Shown here piece by piece: positions 48,113 to 64,000 of a stretch of DNA of 64,000 nucleotides. Position numbers and translations under genes: made by a program. Source of the stretch: Lates calcarifer. Its lineage: Eukaryota; Chordata; Actinopteri; Centropomidae. The stretch covers positions 5,412,601 to 5,476,600 of the forward strand of contig NC_066838.1 in NCBI RefSeq assembly GCF_001640805.2, read 5' to 3'. The notes beneath the pieces were generated by a model, which was given only the letters and a program-made list of their open reading frames with translations, was not told the DNA's origin and ran no database searches. Within the stretch, counting starts at the first letter, position 1, and the number at the start of each line of letters is the position of its first letter.

Positions 48113-49528
48113 GTAAGTATTTTTTCTTGCTGGGGGGAGGGATTTATAGGCAACTAGATAAGAGTATACTTAAAGCTGATTGGCTGTCACTATAACGTCA
48201 GGAAGGGAAAATAATTAGCTTGCAGATGAAAGGCTTTTATATCTGAAGCAAAGCTGTGCAGATTTAGCATTCTTTTGTGCCACCACAAAACAATTTCATC
48301 ATGATGTCTGATCATAGGACGAGATTTCTATACCTCCATTAGTTTTACCTTGATAAGTTGTCACAGACAAACTCCAAAGCAAACAGACAGACAGCTAGTC
48401 CATTTATGTGATGGCTGATATGTCAAGGTTTTAGTATGCTTGAAATGACACATTGTGTAAAGGCTGAATTGTTTGCATTTGTTGTGAATGGCCACATGCA
48501 AAGGTGAGACATACCTTTGTTGTCTCAACGCTGTGAACTGGACAAACACGGACAACAGTGTACACATTCAGTCGGTCTCTCCTCAAAGGCATTCTCACTC
48601 AAAAAACAGCATTTGAGGAAGAAAGTCAGATCCCGTCTTACTTTTGCACCTCCATACACCTGACCAGTCACAGAGTGTCATACCAGGGGCATGACAGCGG
48701 GATTGTCTGTCTTTGAGAATTACAAAAATTGCTGCATGGGCAGGACATCAACAATTCCACTGTCAGAGACTGACAAGCACTGTGTTGAGGCTTTGAGCAA
48801 ACAACTGCTTATTTGCACATCCAAGAGCAACATAAGTGTTCATTTCAATAATTCTTGTTTTAAGTCTGGTTTGAACTCCAATAACCTCTGATAGAAATAT
48901 CTGGGTCTTCAGATTGCTTCTCTTCATGTTTGACTTTCTTCAACAGCAAGACTTTTGTTAAAATCAGCTGATTTGAGATTAATGAGAGCCATGAGACACA
49001 CATGCATTAAATATGCTGTAAAATCCAGACCTCTAGAGACTTAAAGATGTTTAAAAAGTACTGTAGACTCTCAGAGTTGGGTGATGCATCTCTGTCGCTT
49101 CCTCACTAGGGTCGAGGTAAAGGTAGATGATGCATCTTTACAGGCAGCTATTTTGAATACATGAAAAAATGTGTGCAAACTGAGTATGAAGAACAATGAG
49201 AGGCAAAAACCAGTCAACACACAAGGTCGTGTTATGCAATAACCACAAAGAGGTTCAGTTACGGGTCAAACAAGGTACTTTAACCGGCAGGCAGGGGGTG
49301 ACTGAATGAAAAGGGATGCACTGCTCCTTCTACGAACAAATGTTTAGTTGATCTTCAGAGGATATAGTGTTACATTTCTGCACATCCTCCATTTAGTTCT
49401 GCGGCTCTATTCCCGTTTTCTGCCACAAATAAGCGCACATCTTCTGTCCCCGCTGTTAGAGCCAAGCGTTCTCACAAGTTCTGTGGAAAGTGGGCTTTTA
49501 ACACCGTCTGATCCTGTAAATCACTTAC

Positions 49529-49640
49529 GAGACTCTGCACACCAGCAGCACCAGGGTTTACAGCGACTGAGCTGTCCGTGTATGAGTGATTATGGACTTA
49601 GTTATTTTCCCATAGCTGGACCAAAAATAGCTCCTGCAGC
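49529..49640 (-). other. possible 5' untranslated exon on the minus strand
   Basis: A consensus minus-strand donor (AGAGTCTC|GTAAGTGATT) ends an exon-like stretch at 49,529. Upstream on the minus strand, a MEF2-like CTATTTTTGG lies near 49,622-49,631. The receptor calcrl needs an upstream 5' UTR exon, and this is a candidate about 10 kb away. The upper limit is arbitrary. Confidence 0.2.
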
Positions 49641-50942
49641 TTGGAGCTGTGCCATGTGGTGCCTCATTATTTTTCATTTGTATTTTTTGTCCCTGTCGTG
49701 GTAAATGCTGCACAGACAGTACAGACTAGTGAATAAAGGCAAAAGTCCCTCTACACTATGGTCAAACCTTGATAAGGTCAACCTCCCTATCTTCTTAGCT
49801 TCTTTTTCCAGCACAGTCTTTTTCATCAGACAGCTGACTATTGAAACCTGTAGATTGTGGTGGGGAAGATGAATATCATCACCAGTACAGCAATAACCGT
49901 GTCAGCCTTCGACGTCTCCCCCACCTATCAGTCAGTGTGGGAGTCAGCACACCCTGACGCAGTTCTCAGATATGGTCAGCCTGACATCACGTTCACCACC
50001 AAAGAATCCACACTGATTCTTTTTTCATCTCATTTCATTTCATCTCAGTGAGGTCTTTCCTCAGTTTCCCCCAGAGAGTAAACAAACCCTGTTGTGCTCT
50101 GTATTTATTTCACTTTCTTGAATGGTCACAAAAATGGCCCACATTTCCTCACTATTAAAAAATCTGATGCAATTGCTATTTTCCATCCACAAAATGGTTC
50201 CCGTTGTTAAAAGTTCTGAATCCCTTAGAGCAACATTATGTGACTACTGTACCTTAAAAATAACAGCTTCAAAATCATCTTGATGGTACACTGACTTGCA
50301 ATAGAGAGAATGGTGCCTCTGTCATTCCCACCCCGAACACCTGTTCTCGCTCTTTGTAACTTTGGTAAGTGAGTACAGTCTCCCACGAGAAGTGTGTAAC
50401 TGAGCGATAATCAACGGCTTAAACTGCCCGAATCAGGCCCAGCAAGTTCAAGAGTAATGCCAAACTGTAGAACAATTAAAAAGTCATTAAAAACAGTGTT
50501 TGTCTCCAATATTCACAGTGTAAACTTTTAAAATAGCAACAGTTTGAAACAGAATTTGATGTGTTTGTTACAGAGGCAGCATTTCCAGAAGCCAAACAGA
50601 ATGAATCAATACAAATTTACCGGTTGTGACTGCAGCGGCTGCTCAGCAAATGTTTAAAGGAGCAACATGAAAGATTTTTTTATAACGTTGCAGCGTAAAA
50701 TAAACGTAAGGAGTTGGTTTTAATCATGATAACAGTTCATTTAAACATGTGATGAGAGTTCTGGTTTAAATTTTGAGGAAAAAAATGCAAGATGATTCCT
50801 ACAACTACAGCCCCTTCACCTATTATTTACATACAGTATGCAACCCTGACATGTCAGTCATCTACCACTGAGCCTAAAATAAGCCCAAGTTTTTTTCTGG
50901 TACTTGGAGGTTGGTGGGGGGGGGCTTGTTGGCTTGTTTGTG
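49641..50942. other. spacer, nothing recognised
   Basis: No supported exon. G-runs of nine occur at 50,916-50,924 and, just inside the next feature, at 50,955-50,963. Confidence 0.3.
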
Positions 50943-51268
50943 TTATGAAAGGGTGGGGGGGGGACTGGAGAGCAAGTTGGGGTTTGGGACCAAAGTAGCA
51001 GCCAAAACACCTATTAATACACTGATAGCTGCCTGGCAAGAGCAGGCTGTTCCAGTCAAAGACACTGGGACACTGGTGAGGTGGGGGTGAATGTTTCCCA
51101 CGGGCAGATGTACGGTCAGATTGTACAGTCCAGGAATCATTCTGAGGAATTCAAAAGTCAAGTAAGGAGCTGCTCTGGGATCGATGTCTTGGGTGCAAGG
51201 ATTACAACTTGGCAACACTAAGTGGACGGGGTAAAGGGTATTCCTGAAGACACTCCACTCAAATGGAG
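50943..51268 (-). other. possible terminal coding exon of an unrecognised minus-strand gene
   Basis: A strong acceptor (TGTGTTTCTGTCTATATTTAG) opens at 51,268, and one frame stays open for about 108 codons to a TAA at 50,943. The residues look like an extracellular domain followed by a hydrophobic C-terminus: FEWSVFRNTLYPVHLVLP, CNPCTQDIDPR, YLTFEFLRMIPGLYNLTVHL (with an NLT sequon), then CSCQAAISVLIGVLAATLV. The hydrophobic run is about 15 residues, short for a membrane helix but possible for a GPI-type tail. The frame needs one nucleotide from the preceding exon. I do not recognise the family, and an internal donor before the stop cannot be excluded. Confidence 0.35.
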
Positions 51269-52356
51269 CTAAATATAGACAGAAACACACAAAGCAAATG
51301 TGGAAATAGCCTTTGCTAGAGAAATAAAAGCTGCCCTGCAAATTTTGCAGACACAAGTACAAGGCTGAGGATGGCATCTGAACATTAACAGTGACAATCA
51401 ATCTATTATACAGAGTGACAACTAAGGACTTATAAGAAATATCCAGATAAACAGCATATATAGGTTTCTTTTTCTGTATGGATCAGGAACAAGACAAGAA
51501 ATTACCTCTATCAAGGGAGCCACTCCTGTCTGCAGGGTTTACTGGTCATTGCTAATGTGCATGTAAAAGTGAATGAAAATCACCCAGGAGAAATGCAAAT
51601 CCTTCAGAGAAAATAACAAAGCACATGCCAGTGTATCCAGCCTGCTGGGGACAGGTTCAAGGTAGAGTTGTGTGTCTATACCTCCATGCACCCTACATTG
51701 TCTCTGTGTTGGTGTTTCGAAAGTGGACTGAATGTCAAATGGAGAAGGTTAGGTCTGCATTTTAATTTGCACTGTTTTTTTAGTTCATCTGAAGAGAGAT
51801 ATGTTTCAGCATCTTTTAAATTGTACATCATTTTGAGTGGTTTCAATTAAAGCTAAAAACCTTGATCTTCATCTTAGCATGTGCAGAACTATTGCACCTC
51901 AATAGCTCAAATACTCTGACACAATTCCTGCTTTAAAAAGCTGCTGAATTAGAGGCTGATTGTAACTTGGCTGAGCATCACAGCTCTGCAAATGACAGGA
52001 AACACTGCCAGTCCAGTAAATGGCTAAATGACTGTAATATTTCCAGTCCATCCTTACTGTCACAGACACTTAACTCTGTTGACTCACTCTCGGTGTTGAC
52101 CAAGGACTCTATGGTCATCCCCTCTTTCATATTAGTAGAGATAATCACAGCAACACTCCATTCTATTCTACTTCTGTTTCTATTTCTATTCATATGCTAT
52201 TTAGAATTGCAACTGTAGAAGCAGGCAACAAGCCAGTTCAGGGAGTGACCTTCCTTCAACCTGCATTCATCCTCAATGATACATTTTACCCCACACAGAA
52301 AAAACACTTTAATATTGTGCTATTAGAATCTTAAGTGTATCTGAAGCTGTAAATTG

Positions 52357-52756
52357 TTATTCTACAGGGACGCTGTTTTGCTTAATGGTGATACACAGTC
52401 CTATAATATTTCGGTTGGGAGCTTTCGGTGTATCGACGGAGATTAACAATAAATTTACAGACATCTTAAAGTTGTTTAATATAATTGGATTTACATTTAA
52501 AACAACATTCCCACAGTCACTCCATTTTCTTGTGTTTTTCATAACTATTTTTTTTTTTTTCATTTTCATTAAATAGCATAACATCCTGAATTGTATGGAT
52601 GGGGATAAATTACACACGACCGAATTCAGGTGACACCTCATAAAATCACTACAATAAGTCATGTCTGGACTGGTCTAAGTCTCTGGAAACCAGACTTTCG
52701 AGTAAAAACAAAAATGTTGTGACTTACTTTTTCGGTGAGTGAGCTATCAAACTCAT
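52357..52756 (-). other. possible upstream exons of the same minus-strand gene
   Basis: On the minus strand an ATG at 52,756 starts MSLIAHSPKK and runs into a consensus donor (GAAAAA|GTAAGTCAC, last base 52,728). The next acceptor (CCATCCATACAATTCAG, exon from 52,585) joins in frame to an open stretch containing TRKWSDCGNVVLNVNP and KMSVNLLLISVDTPKAP, to a stop near 52,357. No donor was found that would link this to the exon at 51,268 in the right phase. The exon contains a 12-A run, unusual for coding sequence. Best treated as a hypothesis. Confidence 0.2.
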
Positions 52757-53820
52757 TTTTCCTCCAAGTATTCCAATGCTTGCATGATCCGACCAGAGAA
52801 GTGTCTCATGCTGCCCCTCTGTCAACACTGACCAACCCCGACCACTCAGCTTCACCAGTCAAGCTCACATAATACCAAATACACAATTTCCTGTCACCAC
52901 TTCCAAAATAAAGCACTGGGGAACTGCTCTAATATTTTTGTTCGTTTTAATAAGAACCGAGGGAAAATATTTCGTACTTCTACTCTCAGATGAACGAAAT
53001 AATTTCAATTTGATTTTTTATTCTTCCGAACAGTTTTTGTAAAATGGTAAACTTCTTCCAGTCCTGTGCTATTTTTAGTCACCGATTTTTTGAAGTTTTC
53101 CCACTGTCTATCTTCGCCAATTGTCTGATTCAATTTCCTAGTCAATGCATTTTTGAGAAAGTCTGATTATGTCACACAATAGTGTGGACATAAAAATGTA
53201 TTTTTAAAATATATTTTTGTTCTAATATTTACAAACAATAACACACAGGCAGGAAAGGGTTGAAGTTGCCAATAGCACCTGAGAGGAGAAAGCAGTAACT
53301 GATTTACTTGATGGTCTGCAGCAGCCACCTGAAAAAGTACAACAGTGCCATCTGCTGTTTATGGTTGTTTGCATTTGGGGCATCACCCGCTAAAATTAGA
53401 TTAGTGGGGTTTACTCAGTGCTGGATTTCGTTAAACTTTGTATCTAAGAACAGCAGGGAAAAAAATGAAGGCACCACGGATGTAAAGATCGCTGCTTTTT
53501 AATGGCCCACGGTGTGCCACAGCATTGCAGACACATGAAAAGACCAAGACACGTTGCTGATCGGGTAATTTTGGGGAACTTTAAGAGGTTTTACATGTCT
53601 TGGCGTGGTTAATCACAGACGCCATAACAGGTGAATCTCTAATGCATATACAGTTAATTCCAACCGTAATATAGTTTAACCGATTAGCGCATGTATATAG
53701 TGTATGTATATTTTAATTTTAAATAGAACAAACATATTTTCGATGCAAAAAAATAACTCAGGAGATTTCATGTCGGTTGTACGAGTTTGCAGGCACCTTA
53801 AATGCACCAGCATGTTTACT
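52757..53820. other. spacer upstream of itch
   Basis: AT-rich, with no recognised repeat or exon beyond the short minus-strand candidate next to it. Confidence 0.35.
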
Positions 53821-53940
53821 GACCGTTCATTGGTTCATCTCGCTCTAACTCTGGTCCAATCACAGCACGATGGGGGAGTAGCATGCGCCCCACCTTGTTT
53901 CGGTCACATGACGTGAGCTTACGAAGATGGTGGAAGTTTC
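53821..53940 (+). promoter_or_regulatory. itch core promoter with CCAAT boxes and an MiT/TFEB-type E-box
   Basis: An inverted CCAAT (ATTGG) at 53,829-53,833 and a direct CCAAT at 53,856-53,860 are NF-Y-type sites. GTCACATGAC at 53,903-53,912 is a perfect palindromic E-box of the M-box/CLEAR-like type bound by MITF/TFEB-family bHLH-Zip factors. It overlaps TGACGTGA (53,909-53,916), a CRE-like word. No TATA box is apparent. The 5' UTR exon ending at 54,046 begins just downstream. Confidence 0.6.
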
Positions 53941-54046
53941 TTCTTCCTTGAAGTGAAAGCCCCGACTGAAACCCAAACATCCCGCTGACCGAGGGCTGGG
54001 AGTTCACTGCACCTTTACCAGTTTAACATCGTCCCTTGGGATCCGG
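53925..54046 (+). other. itch: itch 5' untranslated exon 1
   Basis: The 3' end is set by a consensus donor (GATCCGG|GTAAGTGA). The 5' end is approximate, placed just after the E-box. No long frame starts here. It would splice over a 3.9-kb intron to the exon at 57,946, although an intervening UTR exon cannot be excluded. Confidence 0.6.
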
Positions 54047-57000
54047 GTAAGTGATACGAGACAGCTACTGCTGTTTCTTACCAGCGGTGGTCGTGTTTTT
54101 TAATAGCCGTTGGACTTTGGGATTTCCAGCCAGCCATGATGATGACATGAGCTAGTTAGGCTAGCGGTTAGCCGGTCTGGGATGGCAGCAGGCTGTCACA
54201 ACTGACATTCAACACGTACTTAGCAAGTCCTGTTACCTCACCGCCACTGTTAATATACAAAATGTTCCATTTTAGTGTAGTTTGTCAGCTAATGAGGACA
54301 AACTGTGCTTTACTGTACGGCTAACTCAGGTAGCGTTAGCTCGTTATCCATTGCTAGTTGTATTAAATTATATAATCTTTGCTAACGTTTGTTATCTTTT
54401 TTTTTTTTTTTTTTTTTACCAGTAAGGGAATATTGAGGGATAATGATTACAAATAAGTGATCTTTGTCAATAATTAATTGACATGCTGGCTAGCAGAGTT
54501 GGCATTCAAGTAGTTAGAGTTACTTTAGCTACGTGTTGTCATATGGAAAGAACAGGACACCAAACTCCATTTAAGATCTGGTGGTTTAAGGTCGCCAACA
54601 TGATTTATACAACCCAGAATATGAGACATTTGAAAAATATTATATGACGTGCTACATCCTATACAAGACGTTAATCAGTAATAATTTCATCTATGTATTG
54701 AAGATTCTTCAGGTGAGTTGGGTGGCCCAGTTGTAAGAAAACTTTGATGTATGCAGTGTTTGTATATCCAGCAAGCATCTGTCAAACTTCTTTATTGAGT
54801 TTCCTGCTTATCACTGTCATCTACCAGCAGCTGTTTTGACTGCATAGTTTTGTCTCCTTGCATAATTGTAGTTATGTGGGAGACAGATAAGTATAGAGGG
54901 GAATAGACAATGATTTGTTTTGTAACAGTTATTAGTCATCCGCATCATGGCAAGTTTGATTGTGCTGTTTTGTGTTCTCGTCTGCCACTGTTCTCCACAG
55001 GCAGTATCAAGTGTTTATTCTTCTGGGGACTGAACAGGGAAGCTGGCTGTTGTTTTTATGTCTGTTTTCTTGGGTGGCCCTCCTGTTGTGTGAAATATTA
55101 CTACTATTAATAATCTGTCACAGTGTATCTAACGTGGTCTCCTGGGTTGAATGACATAAATGATGTTTAATTTTCAGTGGGGACCTAGTTTGTATTATTT
55201 TATTTCCTAGTTCATGACATGTACACTGGTGGATTATTAGAAACAACTCCTAAATTATGATTTTAGCTTATAGAGTGCATGTTTCACATGTTAAGCACAA
55301 ACAACAACTTTACAGATGAACACTTAATATCAAATGGACTCTTGAGTTGTTTCCATACAGAATCATAACAGGAAAACCTGTTTGTCCTTTTATCTTACAC
55401 TCATATTAAGTTTGGTCACTGTGAAGTTATGTTTTGGAAATATGCACCATGGTTTTCTATCCTGAGTCATTGTGTAAACAATGTATGTTTATAAGTTAAA
55501 AAGGAGTTAACAGTCCGGACTATACAAGTTTAGCCTGTAGTTGATATGGCTGATCTTAAGAGAGGTTTTGGTAATATTGTTCAAAATGGGCTGTTGAGGT
55601 GCGCAAAACCCTATACAGAGCTCTATGGCCAAAGAAATGGAGCAATAAGAACTCAAATCCATTACAAAATGCCTCACAAACGCACCAAACACAATTTACT
55701 GGCATGGTTAAAAAAATCCAAGTCAAGCAGGTTGAGTTTAATATTCAGCGAATACCGTCATCTACAAAACATGGTCAGCCTGCTTATGAGACTGCAAAGT
55801 CAGCAGTTGCAATGAATTATTGACAGAGACTAACGCAGTAGCCAAAGTGAAAGTTTACCCAGGAGCTCCTCACTTTCTCCTGCTCTGCCGTGTGCATACA
55901 GGACGAGATAGACTTGGGCACATGCATTATTCAATGACGCATCAGACCAGATTCTAGGAAAGATCACAGGAACTGATTTCCTGTGCAAGCGTTTCCTTTT
56001 CCCTTCTCTCCTTTTGATTGACACATTTGTCAGTGGTGTATCTTAGTAGTCAGTAGATTTTCATATCAGAGTTCACAGTTATATCACAGTGATATTCTGT
56101 CAAGTAGACATTATTTGGCCAGTGTTTATCTAAAATGGAAAATTTTCTCCAGAACAATGTAATGCTGTTGTCAGTGTTTCCTGTAATGATGTTTCCATCC
56201 CAGTGAAATTGATGAAAATGTTCCAGTTATCTAAAACTGAAAGCATAACATCAGGTCTCAGTGACAGTCCTTCAAAGCTTCTTTGCTGCTAGTTGACAAC
56301 ACTGTTTCTAAAATTTTATCTGGAGAACAATCAAAGAAAAGGCAAACATACAACACACATACATATTTCTCAGTAAGTTTCATCTTCAGTATTGGGCTTT
56401 AAATACATGTAGCAGCCATGATTGTAAGCACTTCTCAGTGCTGACACATTACTTAATTAGCACATTATAGTGGCAGATTTATGGATCTTAATAGTATGTT
56501 GCCAAGAAGCATCCTGGAAAATAAATGATAATGATGATAAGTAGATAAAAAGGTAGGATAGGCCCCAATGACCCTGCACATGGTATAACCTTTATGCATC
56601 AGTTATTTACAATTGTGCAGATGCTTGTGTGGCTCTGTCTGCAGTCAGCCTTATGTGTCCTTCAGACACAGAGCAGATACTTAGGCATAGGTTGTATTTT
56701 GGAATCAGTTTTAAACTGAGCATGCTAGAATGACTGCAGTATTTCACAGACTGCAGGCCTGACCTTAGTCTTCGTTTATTACCCTGAATGATGGTGCACT
56801 TTCTGTGTTTCACAAGACAGTCTGACAGGTAACTCTGACAGAGTGGTGAGCGTGTTTGACTTTATCTACCTTGTTATATGTGTTACAAGTGGCAGTAGTG
56901 TGGTGTGTGGTTGGGTGAGTGAGGCACATGTGTTTAAGGGGTCTGGGGGCCAGCCATGTGGAGCAACAAAAAAGGGGAGAGACTGGTCTGGTCTTTTCCT

Positions 57001-57868
57001 TATATACTCTAGGACTAGTCAGCCCCAGTTGACAATCAGCTGAGTGAGGGCCCCTCTCCAGCTCCTAGTCCCTACTCAGTTACTGCAGCCCACACAGCTC
57101 AAACAGGTATGTGGCCAGGGGCACACTGGTATGCCAATGGAGTCTTTGACATAGCATCCTGTGCCCTTTGCTGTGTGCTGTGTGTATCCTTTGCCCCCCC
57201 GGCCTTTTCTGTCTATCTCTACTATCATTGTCAAAAAATAAAGACAGAAACGCCCCTAACATGTATTAGAAGAAACCTGTGTGTTTCCAAAAATGTGGCA
57301 ACACACAATTTGCTCAAAAATTAGTTGGTTTGAAAACAGCTGTTCTAATGTAAGATTGACCTTAGTTGAAACCAAGTGATTTTCTCTGTCTTAATGGTTC
57401 AGGCCACCCAAGTAGAGCTTACAGCCCAGATGAGCATTATTACATTTCATTCCATTATATTCGTTTGGCTGGCACTGTTGTCTTTACAGTAAATGCATGT
57501 AACCTCCAAAGGAAAAAGAGAGAGATGTCATCAAAACTTGCACATGCCTTAGTGATACTTCATTTGACTGAGACCTGTATGGGATGTTATCGAGGCTCAG
57601 TGAGTTGTGTTTGACCTGGTTGAGACTAGATAATTGACTGTCTTTCTTGTTTTTCCTGTACCGTGGAAACAGCCAGGAAAATACAGCTTTATTTTATGGT
57701 TTGAAATTGGTTCATGCTTCAAGCAGGTATTACTAAGGTAATGTTGTGCTATGTGTGTGGAGGTTTTTTTGGTTTGCTTATTTTTTTACTCATTAATAGT
57801 TTGAAATGTAATTTTTGGAGGTCTTTCATAATGTGGGCTAAGTATACTTCATCTGAAGGGTCACATCT
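54047..57868 (+). other. first intron of itch
   Basis: AT-rich, with a T-run at about 54,399-54,417. Short open frames on both strands have no recognisable domain. It ends with the 34-bp palindrome. Confidence 0.5.
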
Positions 57869-57902
57869 TTCTTGTATGCTGCAAATTTGCAGCATACAAG
57901 AA
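57869..57902. repeat. 34-bp perfect palindrome just upstream of itch coding exon 1
   Basis: The two 17-bp halves meet between 57,885 and 57,886 (left half ending CTTGTATGCTGCAAA, right half starting TTTGCAGCATACAAG) with no loop and no mismatch. It lies 43 bp before the splice acceptor at 57,946, close to where a branch point would be. On RNA it would form a stem of about 15 bp. Confidence 0.9.
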
Positions 57903-57967
57903 GCGATTTGTCACCTATTTCAATGATGTGTTCTCTGTGCTGCAGGCCTTCATCCCAGCCCTATGTC

Positions 57968-63922
<5,955 letters not shown>

Positions 63923-64000
63923 GTTAGCACTTTTTTTTCCATTTTTGCATAGATCAGCTAATGGTATAGTATAGTACATAGAGTGTTGTCCACTGTTCCT

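Noticed and set aside
49348..49704. 118-codon plus-strand frame, considered as a LINE reverse-transcriptase tail
   Set aside because: The expected retroelement C-terminal motifs are not present in any frame.
51967..52218. 83-codon plus-strand frame ending in a hydrophobic segment
   Set aside because: It cannot be joined in phase to the possible first exon at 48,082 with any visible splice pair, and a minus-strand frame covers the same bases.

Overview
The window is vertebrate nuclear DNA, almost certainly from a ray-finned fish and probably a percomorph. The evidence is the AT-rich intron and spacer sequence, long CA/GATA/TA microsatellites, a tRNA-derived SINE with a target-site duplication, several interspersed repeats of kinds common in fish, short GT-AG introns, and the orthology of the two recognisable protein genes. 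No bacterial, phage, CRISPR or viral gene was seen.

Layout. 1-6.77 kb: the 5' end of an unidentified minus-strand gene, with a promoter near 6.66-6.77 kb, a non-coding first exon and a second exon at 5424-5581 with clean splice sites. A SINE lies at 400-553. 6.8-27.7 kb: about 21 kb with no recognisable protein gene, containing microsatellites, several interspersed repeats and one weak possible spliced transcript near 18 kb. 27,775-27,846: an intact tRNA-Gln(TTG) gene with a pol III terminator. 31.07-39.72 kb: a complete 12-exon coding sequence on the minus strand for a class B GPCR of the calcitonin receptor-like family (calcrl type, 502 residues). All exon phases join and the total is a multiple of three. 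40-50.9 kb: mostly repeats, including a 480-bp foldback element, plus a few weak exon-like pieces. 50.9-52.8 kb: exon-like minus-strand sequence that may be an unrecognised small secreted or membrane protein gene. 53.8-64 kb: the promoter and 5' half of itch on the plus strand, a NEDD4-family HECT E3 ligase. It has a 5' UTR exon and seven coding exons covering the C2 domain and proline-rich linker. The gene runs off the right edge just before the first WW domain.

How the genes relate. The receptor and the ligase are independent transcription units about 14 kb apart with convergent products in no common pathway that the sequence shows. CALCRL-type receptors need RAMP co-receptors, and ITCH can ubiquitinate membrane receptors, but no direct link is claimed. 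The points most worth a second look are a 34-bp perfect palindrome 43 bp before the first coding exon of itch, the predicted GC-AG splice donor after the receptor's signal-peptide exon, the unidentified minus-strand exons at 50.9-52.8 kb, the foldback element at 41.5-41.95 kb, and the MiT/TFEB-type E-box at the itch transcription start.
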